Source: Deltaproteobacteria bacterium
GTDB lineage: Bacteria > Myxococcota > Myxococcia > Myxococcales > 40CM-4-68-19
Assembly (NCBI GenBank): GCA_005879095.1
Contig: VBLM01000388.1
Span: 1-11,135 of the forward strand
Direction: 5' to 3'
Length of the DNA: 11,135 nucleotides
The notes beneath the pieces are model-generated. The model saw only the letters and a list, made by a program, of their open reading frames with translations. It had not been told where the DNA came from and ran no database searches. Shown piece by piece: positions 1-7,262 of this stretch. The position numbers and the translations under genes were made by a program. Within the stretch, counting starts at the first letter, position 1. Each line of letters starts with the position of its first letter.

Positions 1-764
1 AAGTCGAAGAGGCCGGCGATCACGTGGTGGTCACGCTCGGCGCCGGGGCTCCGATCGCGCGCTTTCTTTCGCTGGCGAAAGAGCAGCGCGGCGTCGGCGT
101 CGCGTGGGCGGCGGGAATTCCCGGCACGGTCGGGGGCCTGGTGGCGATGAACGCCGGCACGCCCGCCGGTTGCATGGCCGATCATCTGCTCGCAGCGGAG
201 GTCGCGACCCCCGACGGCCTGCGCTGGATCGCGGCAGCCGATCTCAAGCTCGCCTACCGTCATTGCGAATTGCCGCCCGGCGCCGTCCTTTCCCGCGCGC
301 GCTGCCGGATCCGCCGCGGCACCGACGCGGAGATCGGCGAGCAGCAGCGCGCCGCCAAGGCCGACGTCGACAAGCGGCGCGCGACGCAGCCGCTGACGCT
401 GCCGAACTCCGGCTCGGTGTTCGTCAACCCGCCGGGCGATTTCGCCGGCCGGCTGATCGAGCAGGTCGGTCTCAAGGGACACAAGAAAGGCGGCGCGCAG
501 ATCAGCGACAAGCACGCCAACTTCATCGTCAACCTCGGCGGCGCCAAAGCGGCCGACGTGATCGATCTGATCGCGCTCGCGCGCAAGACCGTCCTCGACA
601 AGACCGGCATCGAGCTGAAACCGGAAGTGCGCTTGTTCGGCAGCTTCAATCCCCCGCTGCCGCCCGAGCTCCAGCCGCATCACGTCGCGCCGATCCTCCT
701 GCAACAGAATCTCGAGATGCAGTTGCCCGATGCGAAAAAAACTTTCCTGCGGGTGAGCCCATGA
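1..764 (+). CDS. murB: UDP-N-acetylenolpyruvoylglucosamine reductase MurB, 5'-truncated by window edge
   Basis: MurB is a cytoplasmic FAD enzyme that uses NADPH to reduce UDP-GlcNAc-enolpyruvate to UDP-MurNAc in peptidoglycan precursor synthesis. The frame is open from base 3, so the true start lies upstream. 253 residues remain, against roughly 300 or more for the family, so part of the N-terminal FAD-binding domain is missing. Visible motifs are AGIPGTVGG followed by MNAG (FAD/substrate core), PNSGSVF with the presumed proton-donor Ser at bases 414-416, and the C-terminal KPEVRLFG, whose Glu matches the catalytic Glu of the family. The usual FKNP after the catalytic Ser reads FVNP here, a mild deviation. 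The stop TGA (762-764) overlaps the ftsQ ATG as ATGA, which implies translational coupling. The identity is firm; only the start is unknown. Confidence 0.95.
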   Translation, partial: VEEAGDHVVVTLGAGAPIARFLSLAKEQRGVGVAWAAGIPGTVGGLVAMNAGTPAGCMADHLLAAEVATPDGLRWIAAADLKLAYRHCELPPGAVLSRARCRIRRGTDAEIGEQQRAAKADVDKRRATQPLTLPNSGSVFVNPPGDFAGRLIEQVGLKGHKKGGAQISDKHANFIVNLGGAKAADVIDLIALARKTVLDKTGIELKPEVRLFGSFNPPLPPELQPHHVAPILLQQNLEMQLPDAKKTFLRVSP

Positions 765-1591
765 CTGGAGCGTTTCGTCCGGTCGATCCGGCAGTGATGC
801 GGCGCGCAGCCGTCGAGGCCGAGCGCACCGCGTTCAAGTCCGCCCTCGACGCCGCGCTGCGCACGCTGGCGGCGGCGGCGCTGAGCGCGGCCCTCAGCCT
901 CGGCGCCTGGCAGGCCTGGCGCTGGGCCACCGCCTCGCCGGCGTTTGCCCTGAACGAGATCAAGTTCAGCGGGCTCTTGCATGCGCAGGAGAGCGAGCTG
1001 ATCCGGCGCAGCGGCCTCGTCCTGGGAGAAAATCTCTTCCGCGTCGATCTGCCTCGCGTGGCGCGCGCCATGGAGTCGCACCCCTGGGTGGAGTCGGCGC
1101 TGCTCACGCGCCGACTTCCCGGCACGTTGGTGGTCAACATCGAAGAGCACCATCCGGCGGCGCTGGTGCAGCTCGGCGAAAAGTCGATGTACGTGCTCGA
1201 CGAGGAAGGGCGGCTGTTCAAGCGCGCGGCGGCGGAAGACGGGCTCGATCTGCCGATCGTGACCGGGCTCTCGCGGCAGATGCCGCGACCGGAGCTGCAG
1301 CTGCGGCTGCTCGGCGCGCTGCACCTGCTCGACATCTGGCGCGGCGCGGGATACGCGGTGAGCACGCTCGCCGAGGTGCGTCTCGACGACGACGGCTACA
1401 CGCTCTTCGCGCACCAGGGTGACGGTCTTCAAGAAATCCGCCTCGGCTCGAGCCAGCTGCCGCTCAAGCTGCGCCGGCTCGCGCAGGTGCGCGCGGCGCT
1501 GGCCCGGCGTGGCGAGATGGCCGCGCGGATCGATCTCGACAATCCGGCGCGTCCCGACCAGGCCGCCGCAACCCTCGCGGACAAGAGGTAG
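761..1591 (+). CDS. ftsQ: Cell division protein FtsQ
   Basis: FtsQ is a bitopic inner-membrane protein of the divisome that links early cytoplasmic components to FtsB/FtsL and the septal wall synthase. This 276-residue protein has a short cytoplasmic N-terminus, one hydrophobic segment at about residues 35-53, and then a POTRA domain at about 62-132 that starts FALNEIKFSG and ends NIEEHHP. A beta-rich periplasmic domain follows, with YVLDEEGRLF near its start. The ATG at 761 is chosen because it overlaps the murB stop (ATGA) and puts the membrane helix at the usual distance from the N-terminus. The frame stays open further upstream, but that part lies wholly over murB. It is co-transcribed with murB and ftsA. 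Sequence conservation is low, as is normal for FtsQ, but architecture and position between murB and ftsA make the call secure. Confidence 0.93.
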   Translation: MTGAFRPVDPAVMRRAAVEAERTAFKSALDAALRTLAAAALSAALSLGAWQAWRWATASPAFALNEIKFSGLLHAQESELIRRSGLVLGENLFRVDLPRVARAMESHPWVESALLTRRLPGTLVVNIEEHHPAALVQLGEKSMYVLDEEGRLFKRAAAEDGLDLPIVTGLSRQMPRPELQLRLLGALHLLDIWRGAGYAVSTLAEVRLDDDGYTLFAHQGDGLQEIRLGSSQLPLKLRRLAQVRAALARRGEMAARIDLDNPARPDQAAATLADKR

Positions 1592-1598
1592 CCACCCC

Positions 1599-2822
1599 AT
1601 GTCGCAAAAGAAGGGCGAAATCGTCGTCGGCCTGGACATCGGCACGACCAAGATCTGTTGCATCGTCGGCGAGATCACGCCCACCGGCATCGACGTGATC
1701 GGCATCGGTACGCACCCGTCGCGCGGATTGCGCAAGGGGGTGGTGATCAACATCGAAGCGACCGTCGCTTCGATCCGCCGCGCAGTCGAGGAAGCCGAGC
1801 TGATGGCTGGCGCGGAGATCAGCTCGGTCTACGCCGGCATCGCCGGCGGTCACATCCGCGGCTTCAACTCGCAGGGCGTGGTCGCGGTCAAGGACAAGGA
1901 AGTGAAACAGGGCGACATCGAGCGCGTGCTCGACGCGGCGCGCGCGATCAACATTCCGCAGGACCGTGAGATCCTGCACGTGCTGCCGCAGGAGTACATC
2001 ATCGACGAGCAGGACGGGATCCGCGAGCCGCTCGGGATGAGCGGCGTCCGACTCGAGGCGAAGGTCCACATCGTCACGGCGGCGGTTTCCTCCGCGCAGA
2101 ACATCGTCAAGTGCTGCGGCAAGACGGGTTTGAACGTCAGCGACATCGTCCTCGAGCCGCTCGCATCGGCGGAAGCGACGCTCGCCGACGAGGAAAAAGA
2201 GCTGGGCGTCGCGCTGGTCGACATCGGCGGCGGCACCACCGACGTGGCGATCTTTTCCGCCGGCGCGATTCAACATACTTCGGTGATTCCGCTCGGTGGA
2301 AACCATCTCACCAACGACATCGCCGTCGGCCTGCGCACGCCGATGCACGAGGCCGAGAAGATCAAGGTCAAGTTCGGCAGCGCGCAGGGCAGCTCGCTCG
2401 ACAAGGACGACACCATCGAAGTGCCGAGCGTAGGCGGCCGCGCGCCGCGGGTCCTGAGCAGGCGCATCCTCTGCGAGATCATCGAGCCGCGCGTCGAGGA
2501 ATTATTCCAGCTGGTGCAGCGCGAGATCCAGAAAGCAGGCCAGGAAGATCTTCTCGCCTCCGGCGTGGTCCTCACCGGCGGGACGACGCAACTGCACGGC
2601 ATGCCTGAGTTGGCCGAGGAAGTCCTCGGCCTCCCGGTGCGGCGCGGCCTGCCTCGCGGGATCGGCGGCCTCACCGACGTGGTCAAGAGTCCGCAGCACG
2701 CGACCGCGGTCGGCCTCTTGCTGTATGGCGCCCGTCAAGGTGGGCAAGGCACGCGCACGTTCAGCGCAGATGCGGCGTCGATCAAGGAACGCTTTCTCGG
2801 TTGGGTTCGCGAACTCTTTTAA
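1599..2822 (+). CDS. ftsA: Cell division protein FtsA
   Basis: FtsA is an actin-family ATPase that tethers FtsZ filaments to the inner membrane and helps recruit later divisome proteins. This one is 407 residues, close to the family's usual length. The phosphate-1 motif GLDIGTTK is at residues 11-18, and phosphate-2 VDIGGGTTD is at 207-215. The adenosine motif LTGGTTQL is at about 325-332. The last residues (IKERFLGWVRELF) form the amphipathic C-terminal helix that binds the membrane. The ATG at 1599 is preferred because the conserved domain begins about 8 residues in and an AGAGG (1584-1588, across the end of ftsQ) lies 10 bases upstream. The gap to ftsQ is 7 bases. The same frame is open upstream inside ftsQ, but that stretch resembles no FtsA. 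Confidence 0.97.
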   Translation: MSQKKGEIVVGLDIGTTKICCIVGEITPTGIDVIGIGTHPSRGLRKGVVINIEATVASIRRAVEEAELMAGAEISSVYAGIAGGHIRGFNSQGVVAVKDKEVKQGDIERVLDAARAINIPQDREILHVLPQEYIIDEQDGIREPLGMSGVRLEAKVHIVTAAVSSAQNIVKCCGKTGLNVSDIVLEPLASAEATLADEEKELGVALVDIGGGTTDVAIFSAGAIQHTSVIPLGGNHLTNDIAVGLRTPMHEAEKIKVKFGSAQGSSLDKDDTIEVPSVGGRAPRVLSRRILCEIIEPRVEELFQLVQREIQKAGQEDLLASGVVLTGGTTQLHGMPELAEEVLGLPVRRGLPRGIGGLTDVVKSPQHATAVGLLLYGARQGGQGTRTFSADAASIKERFLGWVRELF

Positions 2823-2827
2823 GGAGG
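2821..2827 (+). promoter_or_regulatory. Strong ribosome binding site of ftsZ
   Basis: AAGGAGG is a near-perfect anti-16S match. It overlaps the TAA stop of ftsA (2820-2822) and lies 10 bases before the ftsZ ATG (2838). It is clearly stronger than the site before ftsA, which fits the need for much more FtsZ than FtsA from one message (inference). Confidence 0.85.
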
Positions 2828-2837
2828 TTTTGCCCCA

Positions 2838-4100
<1,263 letters not shown>

Positions 4101-4196
4101 AGAAATACGGTTCGCGCCGTCGTCGGCGCACGCTCGCGCTCCTGCGCCGCCGCTGATTCAGATCTCGAAGCCGAGAGCTGGCGAGTGATGCCGCCG
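4101..4196. other. Convergent gap after ftsZ with two small hairpins
   Basis: This 96-base gap separates the 3' ends of ftsZ (+) and the small - strand gene. It holds a 6-bp stem GCGCCG/CGGCGC (4114-4129, loop TCGT) and a 5-bp stem TCTCG/CGAGA (4163-4176, loop AAGC). Neither is followed by a T tract, so a classical intrinsic terminator is not demonstrated. In very GC-rich genomes such stems may still help termination. I see no small gene here. Confidence 0.35.
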
Positions 4197-4601
4197 TCAG
4201 TCGCGGCCGCGCCCCGCGACGAACTCACCCGTGCGGGCCGAGAGCTGGGCGGTGCGCGCCAGCTGCGCGTCGAGGTGCTCGAAGACCTCTTCCGCGCGGT
4301 TCTTCAGCGCGGCGTCGTCGCGCGCGCTGGGCTCGATCAGCCGGGCGAAGAGATCGACCACTTTCAACAGCGACTGGTGCGCCGAGAGCAGATCGCGGCC
4401 GGCCCGCGCGCCCTTCTGGGTGAAGATGAGACCGGTGCCGAAAAGACGCGCCAGCGCGGCGCGGTTTTCGTCGAGCGCGCTGCGCACCCGCCGCTCGGCC
4501 AGCTCGCGCCGTTTCTGTGCGCGCACCGACGAGAGATCGACGACCGGCGCCCACGTCCGCCGGGTCCGTCTGCCGCGCGCTTGCCGGCCCCTCTTCTTCA
4601 T
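4197..4601 (-). CDS. Small basic, helical protein of unknown function
   Basis: I do not recognise this 134-residue product. Its first 17 residues are very basic (MKKRGRQARGRRTRRTW). The rest is predicted largely helical, with charged stretches such as RAQKRRELAERRVRSALDE and a C-terminal amphipathic region around KNRAEEVFEHLDAQLAR. No signal peptide or membrane helix is evident. Coding is supported by consistent G/C third positions along the whole frame. The ATG at 4601 is preferred over one 81 bases upstream because GGGAGGGG (4618-4611) lies 9 bases before it and a promoter-like pair lies between the two candidates. The gene converges on ftsZ and diverges from the biotin carboxylase gene. 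The basic N-terminus could bind nucleic acid or lipid, but that is only a guess. Confidence 0.7.
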   Translation of the reverse strand: MKKRGRQARGRRTRRTWAPVVDLSSVRAQKRRELAERRVRSALDENRAALARLFGTGLIFTQKGARAGRDLLSAHQSLLKVVDLFARLIEPSARDDAALKNRAEEVFEHLDAQLARTAQLSARTGEFVAGRGRD

Positions 4602-4632
4602 CGCGCCGTGCCCCTCCCAAGTCGAGCCGGAG

Positions 4633-4660
4633 ACTATGCCCGCGATCCGAGCGCGGTCAA
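4633..4660 (-). promoter_or_regulatory. Possible sigma-70 type promoter for the small - strand gene
   Basis: Read on the - strand, TTGACC (4660-4655, 5/6 to TTGACA) is followed after 16 bases by CATAGT (4638-4633, 4/6 to TATAAT). Transcription would start near 4626, just before the GGGAGGGG ribosome binding site and the ATG at 4601. It lies in the 116-base divergent gap shared with the biotin carboxylase gene. I found no comparably good + strand promoter in that gap. Confidence 0.45.
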
Positions 4661-4717
4661 CGCAGCCAACGCGCCATTTCATGGAGTAGACTGCGCCGCC
4701 CTGCGGAGGGACTTGAC

Positions 4718-6076
4718 GTGTTCAGCAAGATCCTCATCGCCAACCGCGGCGAGATCGCCTGCCGCGTCGCCAGAGCAGCGCGCGCGCTCGGTGTCAAGAC
4801 CGTCGCGGTCTTTTCCGACGCGGACGCGAATGCGCTGCATGTGCACGCGTGCGACGAAGCGGTCCACCTCGGCCCGTCCCCGGCGCGCGAGAGTTATCTC
4901 AACATCGAGAAAGTCCTCGCCGCCGCTCGAACGACCGGCGCCCAAGCCGTTCATCCCGGCTACGGCTTCCTCTCCGAGCAGGCCGAGTTCGCGCAAGCCT
5001 GCGCCGGCGCCGGCATCGTCTTCGTCGGCCCGCCGCCCGGCGCGATGCGCGCGATCAAGGACAAGGCACAGGCGCGGGCGGTGATGCGGAACGCGGGCGT
5101 GCCGGTGGTGCCCGGCTCGGAAGGCCACGTCGGCGACGACAACGCCGCGCGCGCGGCTGCTGGATCGGTCGGCTACCCGCTGCTGGTGAAGGCGGCCGCG
5201 GGCGGCGGCGGCATCGGCATGCAGGTGGCGCGTGACGAGGGCGAGCTGCTCAAAGCGCTGCGCGCCTGCGCCGATCGCGCGCGCGCGAGCTTCGGCAAGG
5301 ACGCGGTCTACCTCGAGCGCTATTTCGAAAAGCCGCGCCACGTCGAGGTGCAGATCCTCGGCGACGGCCGTCTCACGCTCGCGATCGGCGCGCGCGAGTG
5401 CTCCATCCAGCGCCGCCACCAGAAAGTGATCGAGGAGGCGCCGGCGCCGGCGTTCGTGCTGCCCGGGCCGCGGCCGAAAGTCTTGCGCGCGCTGCTCGAT
5501 GCCGGCCTGCAGGCGGCGCGCGCGGTCGGCTACGCCAACGCCGGCACCTGCGAATTCATGCTGGTCGGCGACGAGGTTTTTTTCATCGAGCTCAATGCGC
5601 GGCTGCAGGTCGAGCATCCGGTGACCGAGGCGACCACCGGTCTCGATCTCGTGCAACTGCAGCTGCGCATCGCCGCCGGAGAGCACCTGCCGATCGGCCA
5701 GGACGACCTGCACGTCGAGGGCCACGCCATCGAGTGCCGGATCAACGCCGAGGACCCGGTGAAGTTCTTTCCCTCGCCGGGCGCCATCAAGCGCTTCGAC
5801 ACTCCGGTCCCCGCCGACGGCGCGTTCCACGACGGCATCCGCATCGACGCCGGTTACCGCGCGGGCGACACCGTCACGCCGTTCTACGATTCGCTGCTGG
5901 CGAAAATCATCGCGCACGCCTGGACGCGTGAGGACGCCATCGCGCGGATGCGCGAGGCGCTCGACCGCTTCGTCGTCGAAGGGGTGAAGACGAACATCCC
6001 GCTGCACCAGAAAGTCCTCGCCAGCGAGCCGTTCGCGCGCGGCGAGCTCGACACCCATTTCCTGGAGAGGATCTGA
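4718..6076 (+). CDS. accC: Biotin carboxylase (AccC-type subunit of an acyl-CoA carboxylase)
   Basis: Biotin carboxylase uses ATP and bicarbonate to carboxylate biotin on a carrier protein, the first half reaction of acetyl- or propionyl-CoA carboxylases. The protein has 452 residues, about normal. The N-terminal domain opens FSKILIANRGEIACRV, with HPGYGFLSE near residue 86. The ATP-grasp domain shows the glycine-rich loop KAAAGGGGIGM (about 160-170), RHVEVQILGD, ECSIQRRHQK and ELNARLQVEHPVTE (usually NTR rather than NAR). The C-terminal domain has ECRINAEDP and DTVTPFYDSLLAKII. The GTG at 4718 is the start: GGAGGG (4705-4710) lies 7 bases upstream and homology begins at once. The frame runs further upstream only as antisense to the small gene. 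The carrier gene follows with no gap. Which acyl-CoA is used cannot be told without the carboxyltransferase. Confidence 0.94.
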   Translation: MFSKILIANRGEIACRVARAARALGVKTVAVFSDADANALHVHACDEAVHLGPSPARESYLNIEKVLAAARTTGAQAVHPGYGFLSEQAEFAQACAGAGIVFVGPPPGAMRAIKDKAQARAVMRNAGVPVVPGSEGHVGDDNAARAAAGSVGYPLLVKAAAGGGGIGMQVARDEGELLKALRACADRARASFGKDAVYLERYFEKPRHVEVQILGDGRLTLAIGARECSIQRRHQKVIEEAPAPAFVLPGPRPKVLRALLDAGLQAARAVGYANAGTCEFMLVGDEVFFIELNARLQVEHPVTEATTGLDLVQLQLRIAAGEHLPIGQDDLHVEGHAIECRINAEDPVKFFPSPGAIKRFDTPVPADGAFHDGIRIDAGYRAGDTVTPFYDSLLAKIIAHAWTREDAIARMREALDRFVVEGVKTNIPLHQKVLASEPFARGELDTHFLERI

Positions 6077-6289
6077 ATGCCCGACGTTCCTGCGCACATC
6101 ACCGGCACGGTTTGGAAGATCGAGACGAAGGTCGGCGACCAGGTCAAGGCCGGCGACGTCCTCGTCATTCTCGAGAGCATGAAGATGGAGATGCCGGTCG
6201 AAGCTCCCGAAGACGGCAAGGTCAAAGAGATCCGCGTCAAGGAGACGCAGCCCGTCAACGAAGGCGACGTGCTGATTGTGCTGGCCTAG
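6077..6289 (+). CDS. Stand-alone biotinyl carrier domain protein (short BCCP)
   Basis: This 70-residue protein is only a biotinyl/lipoyl-type beta barrel. ESMKMEMP carries the biotinylation Lys36 between two Met residues, and VGDQVKAGDVL and VNEGDVLIVL form the two symmetric strand-turn units. It lacks the N-terminal half and the Pro/Ala linker of typical AccB (about 150 residues). It therefore resembles the short carriers that pair with AccC-like subunits, such as YngHB of Bacillus subtilis, or the carriers of propionyl-CoA-type carboxylases. The ATG follows the TGA of the biotin carboxylase without a gap, with GGAGAGG (6064-6070) 6 bases upstream, so the two are co-translated and probably work as a pair. 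The carboxyltransferase must be encoded elsewhere. The last base of the TAG stop is the first base of the large inverted-repeat element. Confidence 0.92.
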   Translation: MPDVPAHITGTVWKIETKVGDQVKAGDVLVILESMKMEMPVEAPEDGKVKEIRVKETQPVNEGDVLIVLA

Positions 6290-6312
6290 GTTCGGACTCG
6301 GTGTGACGCCGG
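6289..6312 (+). repeat. Left terminal inverted repeat
   Basis: These 24 bases begin GGTTCGGACTCGG and end GACGCCGG. They pair with 6556-6579 at 23 of 24 positions; the one difference is at 6297 (C here, where A would match). The repeat starts on the last base of the carrier gene's stop codon. Confidence 0.85.
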
Positions 6313-6329
6313 CTGCCCCCATGCCAGTT

Positions 6330-6486
6330 GGTAGGAGGCGCTTTCTGAACTCGTCGGTCGCCCCCCAATCGCGGTCGTCCGGCTGTCTTCCCACTCTGAT
6401 TTGGCTTCGAAGCAGAATCAGGATCGGAAGATAGCCGGACGCCCCAGCCGTGGGGGCGACGACGAGTTCAGAAATCGCGTCCTACC
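6330..6486. repeat. Long imperfect hairpin centred on 6408/6409
   Basis: The left arm 6330-6364 pairs with 6453-6486 (32 matches over 35 with one 1-base gap; core TTTCTGAACTCGTCG). The inner arms 6377-6408 and 6409-6440 match at 26 of 32 positions and end in the perfect palindrome GCTTCGAAGC (6404-6413) at the tip. Only the 12-base middle (6365-6376 with 6441-6452) has largely diverged. Weaker similarity continues outward on both sides (TTGGTAGG preceded by an ATG-containing stretch), so the original palindrome may have been close to 190 bases. Confidence 0.8.
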
Positions 6487-6560
6487 AAGGTCATCAGGGC
6501 ACGGACCCCAAGCGATTTCTGCATGTTTGAGGAGGCGCCCCCACGGCTGGGGGGTCCGGC
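6434..6560. repeat. Second inverted repeat, competing with the long hairpin
   Basis: Bases 6434-6458 (GCCGGACG then CCCCAGCCGTGGGGGCG) pair with 6536-6560 at 24 of 25 positions. Inside, 6469-6478 pairs perfectly with 6512-6521. The same left bases are also used by the long hairpin: 6434-6440 pair with 6377-6383, and 6453-6458 pair with 6359-6364. The two folds therefore cannot form together. Each G/C-rich arm can also close a short local hairpin (CCCCCA/TGGGGG with loop CGGC at 6538-6553). Confidence 0.8.
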
Positions 6561-6579
6561 GTCACACCGATTCCGAACC
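6556..6579 (-). repeat. Right terminal inverted repeat
   Basis: This is the partner of 6289-6312 (23/24). It starts CCGGCGTCACACCG and ends CCGAACC, 6 bases before the stop codon of the response-regulator gene on the other strand. Confidence 0.85.
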
Positions 6580-6585
6580 GAAAAT

Positions 6586-7260
6586 CTACACGCGCGCGAA
6601 CAATTCAGGGAGCCGGATCTTCAGCGCGTGCGCGATCTTGTAGAGCGAGGTCACCGAGGCGCTCGATTCGGCGCGTTCGATCTGCGAGAGCAGCGAGACC
6701 GACAGCCCGGTTCGCTTGGCGAGCTGCTTGAGCGTCAGCGTCCGCTTCTTGCGCAGATCGCGGATCGCCGAACCGATGTTCCGGTGCAGCTCTTCTTCGG
6801 GCAGCAGTGAAAGGCCTTTCGCGGCCAGCGCGCGCCGGACCGCGCCGACCAGCTCGTCCTCGCGCACCGGCTTTTTCAAATAGTCCACCACGCCGTAGCG
6901 CAGCGCGGAGACCGCCGAATCGAGCGTGGCGTACCCGGTCATGAGGATCACCGAGCAGTCCGAATCGTGCCGCTTGATGATCTGCGCCACGTCGAGACCC
7001 GAGAGGTCCGGCATCTTGAGATCGACGATGGCGAGGTGGACGTCGTTGCGGCGCAGCTCGTCTTCGACCTTGCGGGGATCGGTCAGCGTCCCGACCCGGT
7101 AGCCCTCTTTCTTCAGGATGCGCTCGACCAGGTCGCACGAATCCTGATCGTCATCGACGACGAGTGTACGGATGTCCACGGTTGTCCCCCGGGCCCCCGG
7201 TTCGGAGGACCTTACAGGCTGCGGGGGGGACCCGTCTACCGGGTACACGGTATCCGACAT
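6586..7260 (-). CDS. Response regulator: receiver domain fused to XRE-family HTH
   Basis: This is a predicted DNA-binding response regulator of 224 residues. The receiver domain (about 30-148) has the acidic pocket at Asp36-Asp38, phospho-acceptor Asp80 in IVDLKMPDLSG, switch Thr108 in LMTGYAT, and Lys130 in DYLKKP. A short linker leads to an XRE HTH (about 162-222) with LTLKQLAKRTGLSVSLLSQIER and a tail SLYKIAHALKIRLPELF. That HTH is of the kind usually joined to a cupin domain. Most response regulators carry winged-helix, LuxR or Fis outputs, so this pairing is uncommon. The ATG at 7260 has GGAGG five bases upstream, and the upstream FHA stop is two bases away, so translation is coupled. 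However, the first 28 residues use poor codons and are absent from receiver folds. A GTG at 7179 with GGGGGAC upstream is an alternative start. No histidine kinase is in the window. Confidence 0.9.
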   Translation of the reverse strand: MSDTVYPVDGSPPQPVRSSEPGARGTTVDIRTLVVDDDQDSCDLVERILKKEGYRVGTLTDPRKVEDELRRNDVHLAIVDLKMPDLSGLDVAQIIKRHDSDCSVILMTGYATLDSAVSALRYGVVDYLKKPVREDELVGAVRRALAAKGLSLLPEEELHRNIGSAIRDLRKKRTLTLKQLAKRTGLSVSLLSQIERAESSASVTSLYKIAHALKIRLPELFARV

Positions 7261-7262
7261 AC

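Larger units (their letters stand above)
6289..6579. repeat. 291-base composite inverted-repeat element between convergent genes (MITE-like or structured terminator)
   Basis: The element fills the gap between the carrier stop (6287-6289) and the response-regulator stop (6588-6586, - strand). Its ends form a 24-base inverted repeat. Inside are a long imperfect hairpin (about 6330-6486, centre 6408/6409) and a second inverted repeat (6434-6458 with 6536-6560). A 10-base pair, CAGAAATCGC (6469-6478) and GCGATTTCTG (6512-6521), lies within that. Short open frames here have no sign of being coding. No target-site duplication is obvious: the left flank is GGCCTA and the right flank is GAAAAT. Likely readings are a non-autonomous transposon-like repeat (MITE) or a bidirectional terminator. 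A retron-like msr/msd is conceivable, but no reverse transcriptase is nearby. What is seen is the pairing; the role is inference. Confidence 0.75.

Noticed and set aside
104..760. Upstream extension of the ftsQ frame over murB
   Set aside because: The translation is Arg-rich shadow sequence in another frame of murB; the FtsQ fold and the ATGA overlap place the start at 761.
4114..4129. Intrinsic terminator of ftsZ
   Set aside because: A 6-bp stem exists, but it is short and no T tract follows, so I list it only as part of the gap.
4517..4717. Upstream extension of the biotin carboxylase frame
   Set aside because: It is antisense to the small - strand gene and has no homology; the GTG at 4718 has GGAGGG at a good distance.
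4679..6394. Long - strand open frame over the biotin carboxylase gene
   Set aside because: Antisense shadow; the + strand frame has all ATP-grasp motifs.
6289..6579. CRISPR array
   Set aside because: The repeats are inverted and nested, not direct repeats with regular spacers.
6283..6585. Target-site duplication flanking the inverted-repeat element
   Set aside because: The flanks (GGCCTA on the left, GAAAAT on the right) share no convincing direct repeat, so transposition is not proven.
6401..6643. Short open frame inside the inverted-repeat element
   Set aside because: It runs through palindromic arms and into the antisense of the response regulator; no ribosome binding site and no recognisable product.
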